Positions 32,663-40,462 of a stretch of 41,559 bases of DNA are shown here, one piece after another (position 1 is the stretch's first letter; the number at the start of each line of letters is the position of its first letter). The notes below the pieces were generated by a model. That model made no database searches. It saw only the letters and a program-made list of their open reading frames with translations, and had not been told where the DNA came from. Source of the DNA: Thermocrinis sp. (GTDB lineage: Bacteria; Aquificota; Aquificia; Aquificales; Aquificaceae). The stretch is from positions 228,893-270,451 of the forward strand of contig NZ_DAIQAX010000001.1 in the NCBI RefSeq assembly GCF_036781485.1, read 5' to 3'. Position numbers and translations under genes: made by a program.

Positions 32663-33798
32663 TGGTTTATACGGGCGTAGATGGAAAAAAGGTTTTCAGC
32701 ATAAGGACAAACCCTATTACCAAAAGGTGGGCTATTACCAGTAAGGCAGGTAAAAAAATATGCGTCGTGCCATCGGACCTTTGCTTTGTCAAGATAGAAA
32801 AAGCCTTTACCCAAAAGCTGAGCCAGCTAAAAGGCTATTATCAGATTGAGGTTTCAGAAAAGTTTGGAAAGGTAAAGTGGGACTTGTCTTTGCACAAAGG
32901 AGATGCCATAGTGGGGGTTTATAAAAACTTCAATCCGGAAGGTTGCGACGGTGTGGATTTGGAGATTTTCTCCTTAGCCAGAGTGCTAAGGCTTTTGGGA
33001 GTAGATGGCTATGTGCTTGACTTGGGAAGGAGAAAAACTACCCTCGTAAGGGTAGAGAAGGGTGTGCTAAAAGAATACAGGGTTCTTCTGAGGGGTGGAG
33101 ATTACCTTAGCAGTCTGGCAAACCCAGAAAAGCCAGAAGAGGGAGAAAAACTAAAAAAAGAGAAAGGTTTACAGCTAAAGGAAGTCTATGAAGGATTCAA
33201 AAAACTTTTAGAAGTCTTAGACCTGCAAGAAGGAGCGGTATTGCTCAGCGGTGGTGGTGCCAAACTGAAGGGCATAAAGGACTTTTTCAAAAAGACTATA
33301 GAAAATCCATACTGTGAGCCAACGCACACCAGCGCCTTTGGGGCAAGTCTCAGGTCTGTTGTCAAAACACCTTACCCTGACTTTGTAGAAAGAGAGCTTT
33401 CTGAAAGGGAGCTGAAGGTCCTTGGAACTGCGCTTTTGGGAGGGCTTGTCCTTTTTGGGCTTTCTTACCTTGGACTGGAGAGGCTCTGGTCTGTGGATGG
33501 GCTAAGGGAAAGGGAAAAGGCAGAGTTTAGAAAGGTTTTTCCCAACGCACCAACCACCGCACTCAGGGAGCAAGTCCTTTCAAAGGCGACAAAGGAAGAC
33601 CCCTTCCAGCTCACCTCCAAACTTTCACAGCTCTCATCCCAACTAAGAGAAGGCATAAAGCTATACTCCATAGATTTTTCCGAGGGCACCCTTCTCATTA
33701 AAGGGGAAGGAGAGGAAAACATTGTAAGACAACTAAAAACCAAGGCGGTAAAGAAAACGCCTTTGGGCACAGTAGAGTTTGAGTTGGAGGTAAGATGA
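32659..33798 (+). CDS. gspL: Type II secretion protein GspL-like (PilM-fold)
   Basis: 379 residues. The cytoplasmic actin/PilM-like part (about 1-240) has VLDLGRRKTTLVRVEKG and LLSGGGAKLKGI, which match the fold's nucleotide-binding turns. A membrane helix follows at about 253-275 and then a periplasmic tail with a ferredoxin-like region. This layout is GspL, the link between GspE and the membrane. It overlaps gspE (GTGA) and gspM (ATGA). Alternative start ATG at 32662 would remove one residue. Overall identity to proteobacterial GspL is low, so the name rests on architecture and position. Confidence 0.8.
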   Translation: MMVYTGVDGKKVFSIRTNPITKRWAITSKAGKKICVVPSDLCFVKIEKAFTQKLSQLKGYYQIEVSEKFGKVKWDLSLHKGDAIVGVYKNFNPEGCDGVDLEIFSLARVLRLLGVDGYVLDLGRRKTTLVRVEKGVLKEYRVLLRGGDYLSSLANPEKPEEGEKLKKEKGLQLKEVYEGFKKLLEVLDLQEGAVLLSGGGAKLKGIKDFFKKTIENPYCEPTHTSAFGASLRSVVKTPYPDFVERELSERELKVLGTALLGGLVLFGLSYLGLERLWSVDGLREREKAEFRKVFPNAPTTALREQVLSKATKEDPFQLTSKLSQLSSQLREGIKLYSIDFSEGTLLIKGEGEENIVRQLKTKAVKKTPLGTVEFELEVR

Positions 33799-34193
33799 GC
33801 CTAAGAAAGAGGGATATAGCAGTAGGTTTGTTTTTGTTGTATTTCCTGCTTGCTTACCTTTTTCTCAGCAAGTATTACGACCTTAGGGCTCAGTATTACA
33901 AAGACTATCTTAGGCACAAGGAGATTATGTTTCTTATGGCAAACTACGTCCATACAAAAAGGGAACAGCCAACGGAAGATCTTATAAGGGAGATCTTTTC
34001 CTCTCGCGGAGTGGATTTTAAGTCTTTCAAGCAAGTAGAAACGGGCTACGAGGTGTGGGGAACAAACCTGAAGGGAGAAAAGCTATCCGATCTTATTTAC
34101 GCCATAGAGGAAAGGGGAATAAGGATCGTAAAGCTAAGGGCAGTGGATAACACAGGTCAGGGTATGTTTGAGGTTTATATGCTCCTAAGATGA
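33795..34193 (+). CDS. gspM: Type II secretion protein GspM-like
   Basis: 132 residues: a short cytoplasmic start with basic residues, one membrane helix at about 10-27, then a periplasmic alpha/beta region. This is the size and layout of GspM, which partners GspL. Overlaps by ATGA with gspL upstream and with gspK downstream support the operon. There are no conserved motifs to test the assignment directly. Confidence 0.7.
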   Translation: MSLRKRDIAVGLFLLYFLLAYLFLSKYYDLRAQYYKDYLRHKEIMFLMANYVHTKREQPTEDLIREIFSSRGVDFKSFKQVETGYEVWGTNLKGEKLSDLIYAIEERGIRIVKLRAVDNTGQGMFEVYMLLR

Positions 34194-35044
34194 TTGCCAT
34201 ACTTGCCCTGTTTGTGTTTTTGTTTTCTACTTACTACGTTTTGGACGCATACTACACCGTCAAATCTACCCAAAGGACGGTGGAGGAAATTTACTTCAAA
34301 ATACAGTCAAGCTATGCATTTTTGCACGTTCTTCCCTTTGTAATAGAAACCATAAAAAGGGATGAGCCGTCCTTTGATAGCCTTCAGGACAGTTGGGCTA
34401 ACCCTATGGTTTTTAGAAGCGAAAGGGGGGAGATCAGCGTATCCATCTACGACGAAGAGAGGTTTTTGAACCTAAACTTTGTGGATGACGGAAATTACGG
34501 AAAGTTTTTTGAAAGGCTTTTGAAGGTCCTTGCCATAGACCCTGCCTACAAAAAAGCTTTGCTTGTTTGGATGGGAAAGCAGGAGGGCTTTTTGGAAACA
34601 GACTCTCCCATAAAAAGGGCACCCTTAGACTCAAAGGAAGAGCTATATTGGATAGGCTTTAAAAGGGAGGACCTACTTGGAAAACAGCTTGGAGAAAATT
34701 TCTACCCGGGACTTTTGAGCCTTACCACAGTTCATTCTAAGGGAAAGATAAACGTAAACACCGCCAACGCTTACATACTTATGGCTTTGGACCAAAGGAT
34801 AGACCAAACCCTCGCAAGCAAGATCATAGAAAGAAGAAGCAGAGAACCTTTCAAAAAGCCCGAAGACCTCCTTATGGTAGAGGGCATGACCCTTGATATA
34901 CTTTATGCAATAAGGGACCTGATAGACACAAAAAGCTCAACCTTTCACATACTGATGGAGCTAAAAGTTGGAGAAAGGAAGGCAAGCTTTGAAGCGGTTT
35001 ATGACAGATCTGCTGATAAGATCCTGTATAAAAAAATACTCTGA
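34190..35044 (+). CDS. gspK: Minor pseudopilin GspK-like
   Basis: 284 residues. A hydrophobic N-terminal helix (about 2-22) starts almost at residue 1 without a typical prepilin leader Gly-Phe site; the helix runs into YTVKSTQRTVEEIYFKIQSS as in pseudopilins. The large globular part contains the GspK helix-hairpin-helix region (INVNTANAYILMAL, IIERRSREPFKKPEDLLMVEGMT). GspK caps the pseudopilus tip. Missing leader features suggest that either the start is misjudged or this variant is not processed. The CPBP protease gene begins 44 bases before its stop. Confidence 0.8.
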   Translation: MIAILALFVFLFSTYYVLDAYYTVKSTQRTVEEIYFKIQSSYAFLHVLPFVIETIKRDEPSFDSLQDSWANPMVFRSERGEISVSIYDEERFLNLNFVDDGNYGKFFERLLKVLAIDPAYKKALLVWMGKQEGFLETDSPIKRAPLDSKEELYWIGFKREDLLGKQLGENFYPGLLSLTTVHSKGKINVNTANAYILMALDQRIDQTLASKIIERRSREPFKKPEDLLMVEGMTLDILYAIRDLIDTKSSTFHILMELKVGERKASFEAVYDRSADKILYKKIL

Positions 35045-35522
35045 GCTTTTGCTCTATTGCGCTCTTATCCTTCTTTTGGCACTACACAAAGCCTTTGCTT
35101 TTCCAAACCTTTCTCTATTTATTCTCTTGTCTCCTTTGCTTTTCAAAGATTTTAAACTCTTAGACAGGTGGTCCCTTCTGTGGCTTTTTATTCCCCTTGC
35201 ATACTTTATGGGATACAAGCCTTACGAAGTTTTAAACTTAAGTCTTTCTGCCTTTGCGGAAGAGCTTTTCTTTAGAGCTTACCTGATGCAGAGGTATTCA
35301 AACTTAGCGGTCTCCTTTATGTTTGTCCTTCCCCACCTTCTGCTAAACCCAAGCCTTAATGCTCTGCTTACCTTCTTCCCTTCGCTGATCTTTGGATACG
35401 CATACAGACTAACCAATTCTTTGAGTTTTGTCTCCTTTTTACACTTTTGGTCTAACGCTGTTTATCTAAGGGCTTTAGCTTTATGGGACTTTCCACGTAT
35501 CTTACACACTCCTCTTTTTTGA
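35001..35522 (+). CDS. CPBP-family intramembrane glutamic protease (candidate sorting enzyme)
   Basis: 173 residues from ATG 35001, inside gspK; an earlier in-frame start exists but adds only a charged, overlapped stretch. Several membrane helices carry the CPBP/Rce1 motifs: E87-E88-x3-R92 (EELFFR), H112 in LPHLLLNP, and H148 with N152 (HFWSN). Related CPBP enzymes (MrtX, MrtJ, MrtS, MrtA and others) are predicted to process C-terminal sorting signals that share an invariant Cys. The nearest downstream substrate candidate, the subtilase at 35706-37616, ends in exactly such a tail. The gene follows the T2SS operon gspE-L-M-K and overlaps the converging lipoprotein gene by 71 bases. Processing of that subtilase is inference. 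Confidence 0.8.
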   Translation: MTDLLIRSCIKKYSELLLYCALILLLALHKAFAFPNLSLFILLSPLLFKDFKLLDRWSLLWLFIPLAYFMGYKPYEVLNLSLSAFAEELFFRAYLMQRYSNLAVSFMFVLPHLLLNPSLNALLTFFPSLIFGYAYRLTNSLSFVSFLHFWSNAVYLRALALWDFPRILHTPLF

Positions 35523-35709
35523 TGCTTTCAAGTTCCCTTTGGTTCAAGGTAACCACCAAAACGTCTCCAACCTCAGCCTTTACCCTATACTTTTTCTTTA
35601 TCTTTTGGGCGCACTCTTTATCCTTAACCAAAACCTTGTAGTCTTGCTCAGGTTCAGAGGTCATAGCACATGAAAAAAGGAGGAGGACAAAAACCCCAAA
35701 AGCTTTCAT
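35452..35709 (-). CDS. Small lipoprotein resembling the subtilase propeptide
   Basis: 85 residues from ATG 35709, which overlaps the subtilase stop by ATGA. The signal ends in the lipobox LFSC with Cys14. The mature part reads DYKVLVKDKE and ends RYVESPIKLKPLD. The subtilase propeptide contains YVKVLYSDG and IYVEKPIKLNLLD, so 10 of 14 residues in the last block (lipoprotein VRYVESPIKLKPLD, subtilase residues 50-63) are identical and the first block also aligns. I infer a lipid-anchored, propeptide-like (inhibitor I9-type) chaperone or inhibitor of the neighbouring protease. A frame extends 11 codons upstream, but the lipoprotein start is better. The tail overlaps the CPBP gene by 71 bases. 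Confidence 0.75.
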   Translation of the reverse strand: MKAFGVFVLLLFSCAMTSEPEQDYKVLVKDKECAQKIKKKYRVKAEVGDVLVVTLNQRELESIKKEECVRYVESPIKLKPLDKQR

Positions 35710-37616
35710 CTCCACTCTTTCCTTACGAGCCTTCTTAGCCAAAGGAAAGCCACAAGCACAAGCACCGGCAGTGTGGAGAAGGAACCCTGCGCCATGCTAC
35801 AACCACCACCTCCACCACCTCCACCCACATCGGAACCACCAGAACCTCCACCACCTCCACCACCACCCCCATCACCACCTGAGCTTGGAATCGAAGCAAG
35901 GAAAGCCTTTCCGTAGCCGTATACGTTGTTTGGAAGCGTTCCTGTGAAATCGTCAGAAAGTGCTTGAGAAGTTAAGATTCCTCTTACTTCATCCACAGTT
36001 AAGTTAGGATTGCTTTCCAAAATGAGCGCTACTAAACCAGCTACCACCGGGGCAGCCATAGAAGTGCCTGCCTTTGTGATGTATTGGATGGTCCCTGCAA
36101 GAGGACCAAGCACAAAGTAGCCGGGAGCCACCACATCCGGTTTTATCCTTCCATCTCTGGTTGGTCCACGGGAAGAGAAGTAGGCGATCTTACCTAAGTC
36201 TGTAAAACTCCTGAAGTCTGTAGAACTCCACCTTGAGGTTAGAGCACCTACGGTTATAACATGCGGAGATGTGCCGGGCACAGCAACCGTTCCAAGATAG
36301 CCACCAAGACCGTCTTCTAAAAAGAAGTTGGTAAATTCACTGTTTCTAGATAAGTATAGGTCTGCCCTTGGCGTTCCGCTAACTGGCGTGAGCTTTAGCG
36401 TGAGATTTCCAGTGCAATTAAACGAAACTGTGAACCTTCCATCTCCGTTCAAAGGATGGCTTGATGTGGTGTTATCAATCTCCACATTACATCCTCCCAC
36501 ACTTCCGCTTGCTTTAGACCCTGGGTTTGCAGACAGACAACCACCAGAGCTATTACAAAACTCAACCCTAAGCGTGCCGTTTTTATACCAGCCGTCCACT
36601 ATATCCCCTGTGGACGAGTTAATCCCTACGGAAGTTGTGGATGAAATACTGTTTAGCTTTGCGTGAATCTTTCTGTGGCCCTCGTTCCCAGCTGACACAA
36701 CAACAACAAAACCTTTCCCAGAGTATCGAGCAATCTCTTTTTCTAAAAAACTTGTGCCGTCATGAGGTCCAAAATGTCCCCCTAAGGACATATTCACCAC
36801 CATAGGTCTGTTAAGGGCATCCTTTTTCCTCTTCAAGTATTCCAAACCCAAGATGATGTCTGTATCCTCAAGGTTTGTGCGCACCACTATAAGCTCCGCA
36901 TCCTTTGCGATGTAAGATGCTATACCAGCCACATGGGTGCCATGTCCATCGTAATCCTCGTTGCACCTTCCCTGCCTTATAAACTGCTCTATTTGGGTTT
37001 TTGTGTATTCGGTGTTTGTGCTTGGCTCATAAAAGTATAGGATTTTGGAAGAGCCGTCCGGTTTTCTAAAGGCTGGGTGGCACCAGTCTATACCTGTATC
37101 TATCACCCCTATTATCACATTCCTTCCGGTCTTTCCGGTGTTTGCCGCACCAGTACCTATGTAATAGGCAGGAATGGAAAAGTCTGAGCGCTGTAAGTTT
37201 CTGCCAAAGGACTGGACTATTAATCTCCAGTCTGTGGTGGAAGAAACATTTATGCTTAAATTCCCGTCAGAGCATGTTAGATTTTCCAAGCTTCCAGAAC
37301 AGCTCCCAGAAAAGCTAACATTAGCCCCAAGGTGAAGTATGGAAAGTCTTTGTCCGTTGTATGTTCTTACGCTAATGCTTTGATTGGAAGAGCCCCTCAA
37401 AGCAACAGAGGAGGAGTAGGCAACATCGTCCAGAAGATTCAGCTTTATTGGTTTTTCTACGTAAATAACATCCCCTCTGGCCTTTAGAGAACTCAGAGGA
37501 ACCTTTCTTGTGTCTACAACTTGAACCCTTCCATCGCTGTATAAAACTTTTACGTATCTTTCTTGGGAAAGGGAAGACCCAAGAAATAAAAGAAGTAGTA
37601 CAATAAAAAAGCCCAT
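35706..37616 (-). CDS. Secreted subtilisin-like serine protease with Cys-type C-terminal sorting tail
   Basis: 636 residues. Signal peptide about 1-18; propeptide-like region about 19-64; S8 peptidase domain about 160-575 with catalytic D173 (VIDTGID), H225 (GHGTHVAG), oxyanion N311 (VSAGNEG) and S519 (GTSMAAP). A beta-rich insert with several cysteines lies at about 325-450. Residues 579-605 are almost all Gly. Then follow C606-Ser-Met, a hydrophobic helix at about 614-627, and Arg-Arg with more basic residues to the end. That is the three-part layout of Cys-containing sorting signals (MYXO-, JDVT-, Synergist-, CGP-CTERM). The propeptide resembles the small lipoprotein encoded next. Probably exported by Sec and the adjacent T2SS, then held at the surface. 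Confidence 0.92.
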   Translation of the reverse strand: MGFFIVLLLLFLGSSLSQERYVKVLYSDGRVQVVDTRKVPLSSLKARGDVIYVEKPIKLNLLDDVAYSSSVALRGSSNQSISVRTYNGQRLSILHLGANVSFSGSCSGSLENLTCSDGNLSINVSSTTDWRLIVQSFGRNLQRSDFSIPAYYIGTGAANTGKTGRNVIIGVIDTGIDWCHPAFRKPDGSSKILYFYEPSTNTEYTKTQIEQFIRQGRCNEDYDGHGTHVAGIASYIAKDAELIVVRTNLEDTDIILGLEYLKRKKDALNRPMVVNMSLGGHFGPHDGTSFLEKEIARYSGKGFVVVVSAGNEGHRKIHAKLNSISSTTSVGINSSTGDIVDGWYKNGTLRVEFCNSSGGCLSANPGSKASGSVGGCNVEIDNTTSSHPLNGDGRFTVSFNCTGNLTLKLTPVSGTPRADLYLSRNSEFTNFFLEDGLGGYLGTVAVPGTSPHVITVGALTSRWSSTDFRSFTDLGKIAYFSSRGPTRDGRIKPDVVAPGYFVLGPLAGTIQYITKAGTSMAAPVVAGLVALILESNPNLTVDEVRGILTSQALSDDFTGTLPNNVYGYGKAFLASIPSSGGDGGGGGGGGGSGGSDVGGGGGGGGCSMAQGSFSTLPVLVLVAFLWLRRLVRKEWR

Positions 37617-37669
37617 GTGTTCTAACTCCCCGGTTTTTTATTATAAAACAAAGGGACTTCCTCCTTCCG

Positions 37670-38124
37670 TCATACTGCTTTTAGCCTCCTCCGTTGGAGA
37701 TGGTAATAGATGATCTTTAAGTATCCTCTTATAACAAACTCCCTTAGTATTTCTTTTGGTAGTTCTACGAGCATGTTTTCGTCTGTGTTAAAACCAAGAC
37801 AGGTTAGGTCTAAATTCACCAAATATCTGTTTAGCTGATCCTTTATTATTGAGAAAGGGTACTGTTTGCAAGATAGGGTTTTTCTTGGCCAAGGGTGCAT
37901 CCAACGTTTGGATCTAGATAGGTGCAATAGCCGTTGTCCTTCTCTATTTTGTAAAATATGTTTATGTCCTTTACAAGCCTATCCCCCTCCACTTTGGAAA
38001 CCACAAAGGATATGGGAAAGTGCTTGTAGAGTATGGGCACCTCGGACAGTACTATTTTAAGTCTTTGTGCTTTACCGTGTCCAAAAGCGCGGCTTATTTC
38101 AGGTTTAGGGTTTAAAATAATCAA
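37670..38124 (-). pseudogene. YkgJ-family (Cys cluster, UPF0153) gene with one-base frameshift
   Basis: From a TTG at 38122-38124 the minus strand encodes about 75 residues ending GYCTYLDPNVGCTLGQEKP, then leaves frame. The next frame continues LSCKQYPFSII, LVNLDLTCLGF and on to 37670. Joined, these give the C-x-Y-L, GC-x-L, KPLSC-x-x-YPF pattern of YkgJ-type Cys proteins. Adding one C to the CCC at the break (near 37872) restores a single frame of about 150 codons. It could be a true frameshift or a homopolymer read error. The first four-Cys group of many relatives is absent. Its start codon lies two bases from that of the divergent gspG. Confidence 0.65.
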
Positions 38125-38126
38125 GG

Positions 38127-38528
38127 ATGAAAAAGGGCTTTACTCTCATTGAGCTTTTGGTGGTTATAGTCATTCTTGGAATACTTGCGGCTATTGTGGT
38201 GCCAAGGATCACAGGAAGGGTGGATGAGGCAAAGGTGGAGGCAACAAAGGTTCAGATGAAAGCTATAAAAGACAGCCTTGAGCAGTATAAGCTTGACAAC
38301 GGCTTTTATCCAACAACCGAGCAGGGGCTAAGGGCTTTGGTGGAAAAGCCAAACACTCCTCCCGTGCCCAACAGATGGAGGCAATATTTGGACAAGCTTC
38401 CAAAGGATGCGTGGGGCAACGATTTTATTTACATATCTCCGGGTGTGCAAAGACCCTTTGAGCTTAGGTCCTTTGGTCCAGACGGAAGGGAAGGCACAGA
38501 AGACGACATAGATGTTTGGAACCTGTAA
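38127..38528 (+). CDS. gspG: Major pseudopilin GspG
   Basis: 133-residue main subunit of the T2SS pseudopilus. The leader MKKG is followed by FTLIELLVVIVILGILAAIV, with cleavage after Gly4 and the conserved Glu5 of the mature chain. The soluble part has LDNGFYPTTEQGL, WGNDFIYISPG and the calcium-site tail GPDGREGTEDDID typical of GspG. AAGG before the ATG is a modest ribosome-binding site. Its promoter must lie within the divergent YkgJ-like gene. No prepilin peptidase (GspO) is in the window. Confidence 0.96.
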   Translation: MKKGFTLIELLVVIVILGILAAIVVPRITGRVDEAKVEATKVQMKAIKDSLEQYKLDNGFYPTTEQGLRALVEKPNTPPVPNRWRQYLDKLPKDAWGNDFIYISPGVQRPFELRSFGPDGREGTEDDIDVWNL

Positions 38529-38793
38529 AGGCTTTACGCTTGTGGAGGTTTTGGTCGCTTTAACGGTTTTGGCTATAGGCTTTGGTGTGCTCTTTGAACT
38601 CTTAGCAAACGCCCAAAGGGAATATCAACTTTCAAAAAAGCTTTACGAAGACGTGATCTTTTTGAGCAACTCAGTCATACAGAACAAGTTTGATAGCATA
38701 GAAGTTAAAGAAAAAAATCTGAAGGACTATCCCAACATAAAGGAGGTAGAGCTTAAATACCGCAGTGCGGTAATATACATCTACAAAAGATGA
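38512..38793 (+). CDS. gspI: Minor pseudopilin, GspI-like
   Basis: 93 residues starting 17 bases inside gspG. The prepilin leader ends CKG-FTLVEVLVALTVLAIGFGVL, with cleavage after Gly and Glu5 in place. The short globular part ends in YIYKR. Position after gspG, the small size and the VLVALxVLAIG helix favour GspI over GspH. No separate gspH is visible. It overlaps gspJ by ATGA. Confidence 0.8.
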   Translation: MFGTCKGFTLVEVLVALTVLAIGFGVLFELLANAQREYQLSKKLYEDVIFLSNSVIQNKFDSIEVKEKNLKDYPNIKEVELKYRSAVIYIYKR

Positions 38794-39272
38794 AAAAAGC
38801 CTTTACGCTTGTTGAGGTTCTTGTTGTCCTTTTATTGCTTGGTTTGCTCTTTGGTCTTTTGTCTTACGTTTTAAAGTCTGGCACAGAAAGCTCTCTTTTC
38901 GTGGTGGAAAGCAGTCAGAGACTAAGGGATGAGTCTTTGCTTGTTTGGAACATTCAAAGAAAGCTGATGTCCGCAAAGGACGCCTACATGGAAGAGGACA
39001 AGCTGTTTTTACACACCTATGCGGGGGACTACTACGAAGGCATGGTCAAGTGCGCCTACATATTCAAAGATGGCATCCTTTACTACTACGAGTTTCCTTA
39101 CCCTTACGGTAGTATAAACTTCTACGAAGAGGAAAAGCTCATAAAACTGGCAAAGTTTAAGTCCTTTTCTTTTCTTGCAGAAAATGCGGGCACTACTCAA
39201 AAGAGCTTTAAAGGTTTGCCCGAAAAATACCGTATAATCATAGAAGACAGAGAATACGTCTTAAAGCCGTGA
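38790..39272 (+). CDS. gspJ: Minor pseudopilin, GspJ-like
   Basis: 160 residues with a class III leader (MKKA-FTLVEVLVVLLLLGLLFGLL). The residue before the cut is Ala rather than Gly, which prepilin peptidases can accept. The globular part has RLRDESLLVWNIQRKLMSA-type helix and beta strands like GspJ, which joins GspI and GspK at the pseudopilus tip. It starts by ATGA overlap with gspI and ends by GTGA overlap with gspF. Confidence 0.78.
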   Translation: MKKAFTLVEVLVVLLLLGLLFGLLSYVLKSGTESSLFVVESSQRLRDESLLVWNIQRKLMSAKDAYMEEDKLFLHTYAGDYYEGMVKCAYIFKDGILYYYEFPYPYGSINFYEEEKLIKLAKFKSFSFLAENAGTTQKSFKGLPEKYRIIIEDREYVLKP

Positions 39273-40462
39273 AGAAAGTAAAGATATACAAAGGCATAGA
39301 CCAGTTTGGGAACTTAAGAAGCGGTAAAATAGAAGTGCCAGAAGGAGTTTCCGCTTACGAAGTTCTGACCTCTCAGGGCATAAAGCCCATAAAGATAGAA
39401 GAGCCTACCAAAAGCTTTTGGAAGAAAGAAATCTTTAGGAGAAAGCCCTCCCAAGAAGACTTAGCTTTTGTTTTGACCCAGCTGTCGCTTTTGCTTTCTT
39501 CCGGATTGAACCTTTTAAAAGCCCTCGAGACCGCAAGCCAACAGGTAGAAGACAGAAGAATAAAACAAGCTTTACTTTCCGTAAAGGAAGCCATAGAGAA
39601 AGGAGAACCTATACACACAGCCTTTGAAAAGGGAGAGATCTTTCCAGAGTTTATCTTAGAAATGTTAAAGACTGCAGAGAGGGGAGAAAACTTAGAAAAG
39701 GTTTTGGACATTGGAGGAGAGTTTTTGCGTAGAATGTCCGAGGTTAGGGCAAAGGTTTTTTCCTCTTTAACTTACCCTGCCTTTGTTATAGTCTTTAGTT
39801 TTCTTTCTGTGCTTTTGGTGGTTAAGTTTGTGATCCCAAAGGTCGCCAGTGTGCTAAGCGGTTTGGGAAAGGAACTACCGCTAATAACAAAAATTCTTCT
39901 TTTCTTTTCAAACCTTCTTGGCTATGCCTTTTACCTTTTACCCCTTGCCCTCGTGCTTTTGCTCCTCAGAAGAAGATTAATAAGTAAGGAGAGCTTAGAC
40001 AGATACTTTTTGAAGATCCCCATATTTGGAAAAGTTTCCTTTTACTTTCAGCTTTCAAGGTTTGCGGGAAGTCTGAGGATGGCTCTCTTTTCTGGCATAC
40101 CTATGGTCAGAGCCCTCTCTTTGAGCATAGGCAGTATAACCAACGAATATATCAGAAAAAAGCTGGAAGACTTGCCGGAACAGGTAGCAAAGGGCAAAAG
40201 CCTTTCGGAACTTCTAAGGTCCAAAGAAGTTTTCCCTCCACTCTTTGTTAGTCTTTTGGCAGTGGGCGAAAAGAGCGGAGAGCTGGAAAGGTCCCTTTCC
40301 CTTTTGGAGAGGGTCTACGACCAGCAAGCCATGAGGGTTATAAACCTTTGGCTAAGATTGGCTGAGCCTATTGCCATGCTGGTTATAGGTATTCTCGTAG
40401 CCTTTGTGGTGCTAAGCGTGATCTTACCAATCTCTGAAATATCAGGGGGAGTAAGAAGGTGA
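39269..40462 (+). CDS. gspF: Type II secretion inner-membrane platform protein GspF
   Basis: 397 residues from a GTG that overlaps the gspJ stop. Two cytoplasmic GspF helical domains (about 70-165 and 265-360) each precede membrane helices, at about 165-190, 210-235 and 365-392. The motifs LSLLLSSGLNLLKALE and FAGSLRMALFSGIPMVRALS, and the LLAVGEKSGELE loop, are diagnostic. GspF couples GspE action to pseudopilus extension. The last 21 bases overlap the converging trpA gene. Confidence 0.95.
   Translation: MKKVKIYKGIDQFGNLRSGKIEVPEGVSAYEVLTSQGIKPIKIEEPTKSFWKKEIFRRKPSQEDLAFVLTQLSLLLSSGLNLLKALETASQQVEDRRIKQALLSVKEAIEKGEPIHTAFEKGEIFPEFILEMLKTAERGENLEKVLDIGGEFLRRMSEVRAKVFSSLTYPAFVIVFSFLSVLLVVKFVIPKVASVLSGLGKELPLITKILLFFSNLLGYAFYLLPLALVLLLLRRRLISKESLDRYFLKIPIFGKVSFYFQLSRFAGSLRMALFSGIPMVRALSLSIGSITNEYIRKKLEDLPEQVAKGKSLSELLRSKEVFPPLFVSLLAVGEKSGELERSLSLLERVYDQQAMRVINLWLRLAEPIAMLVIGILVAFVVLSVILPISEISGGVRR

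Noticed and set aside
34968..35000. Earlier start for the CPBP protease
   Set aside because: It adds only charged residues inside gspK; ATG 35001 directly precedes the first membrane helix.
35706..37616. Subtilase tail as a GlyGly-CTERM (rhombosortase) or PEP-CTERM signal
   Set aside because: There is an invariant-type Cys after the Gly run and no PEP motif, and the adjacent enzyme is a CPBP protease, not a rhomboid or exosortase.
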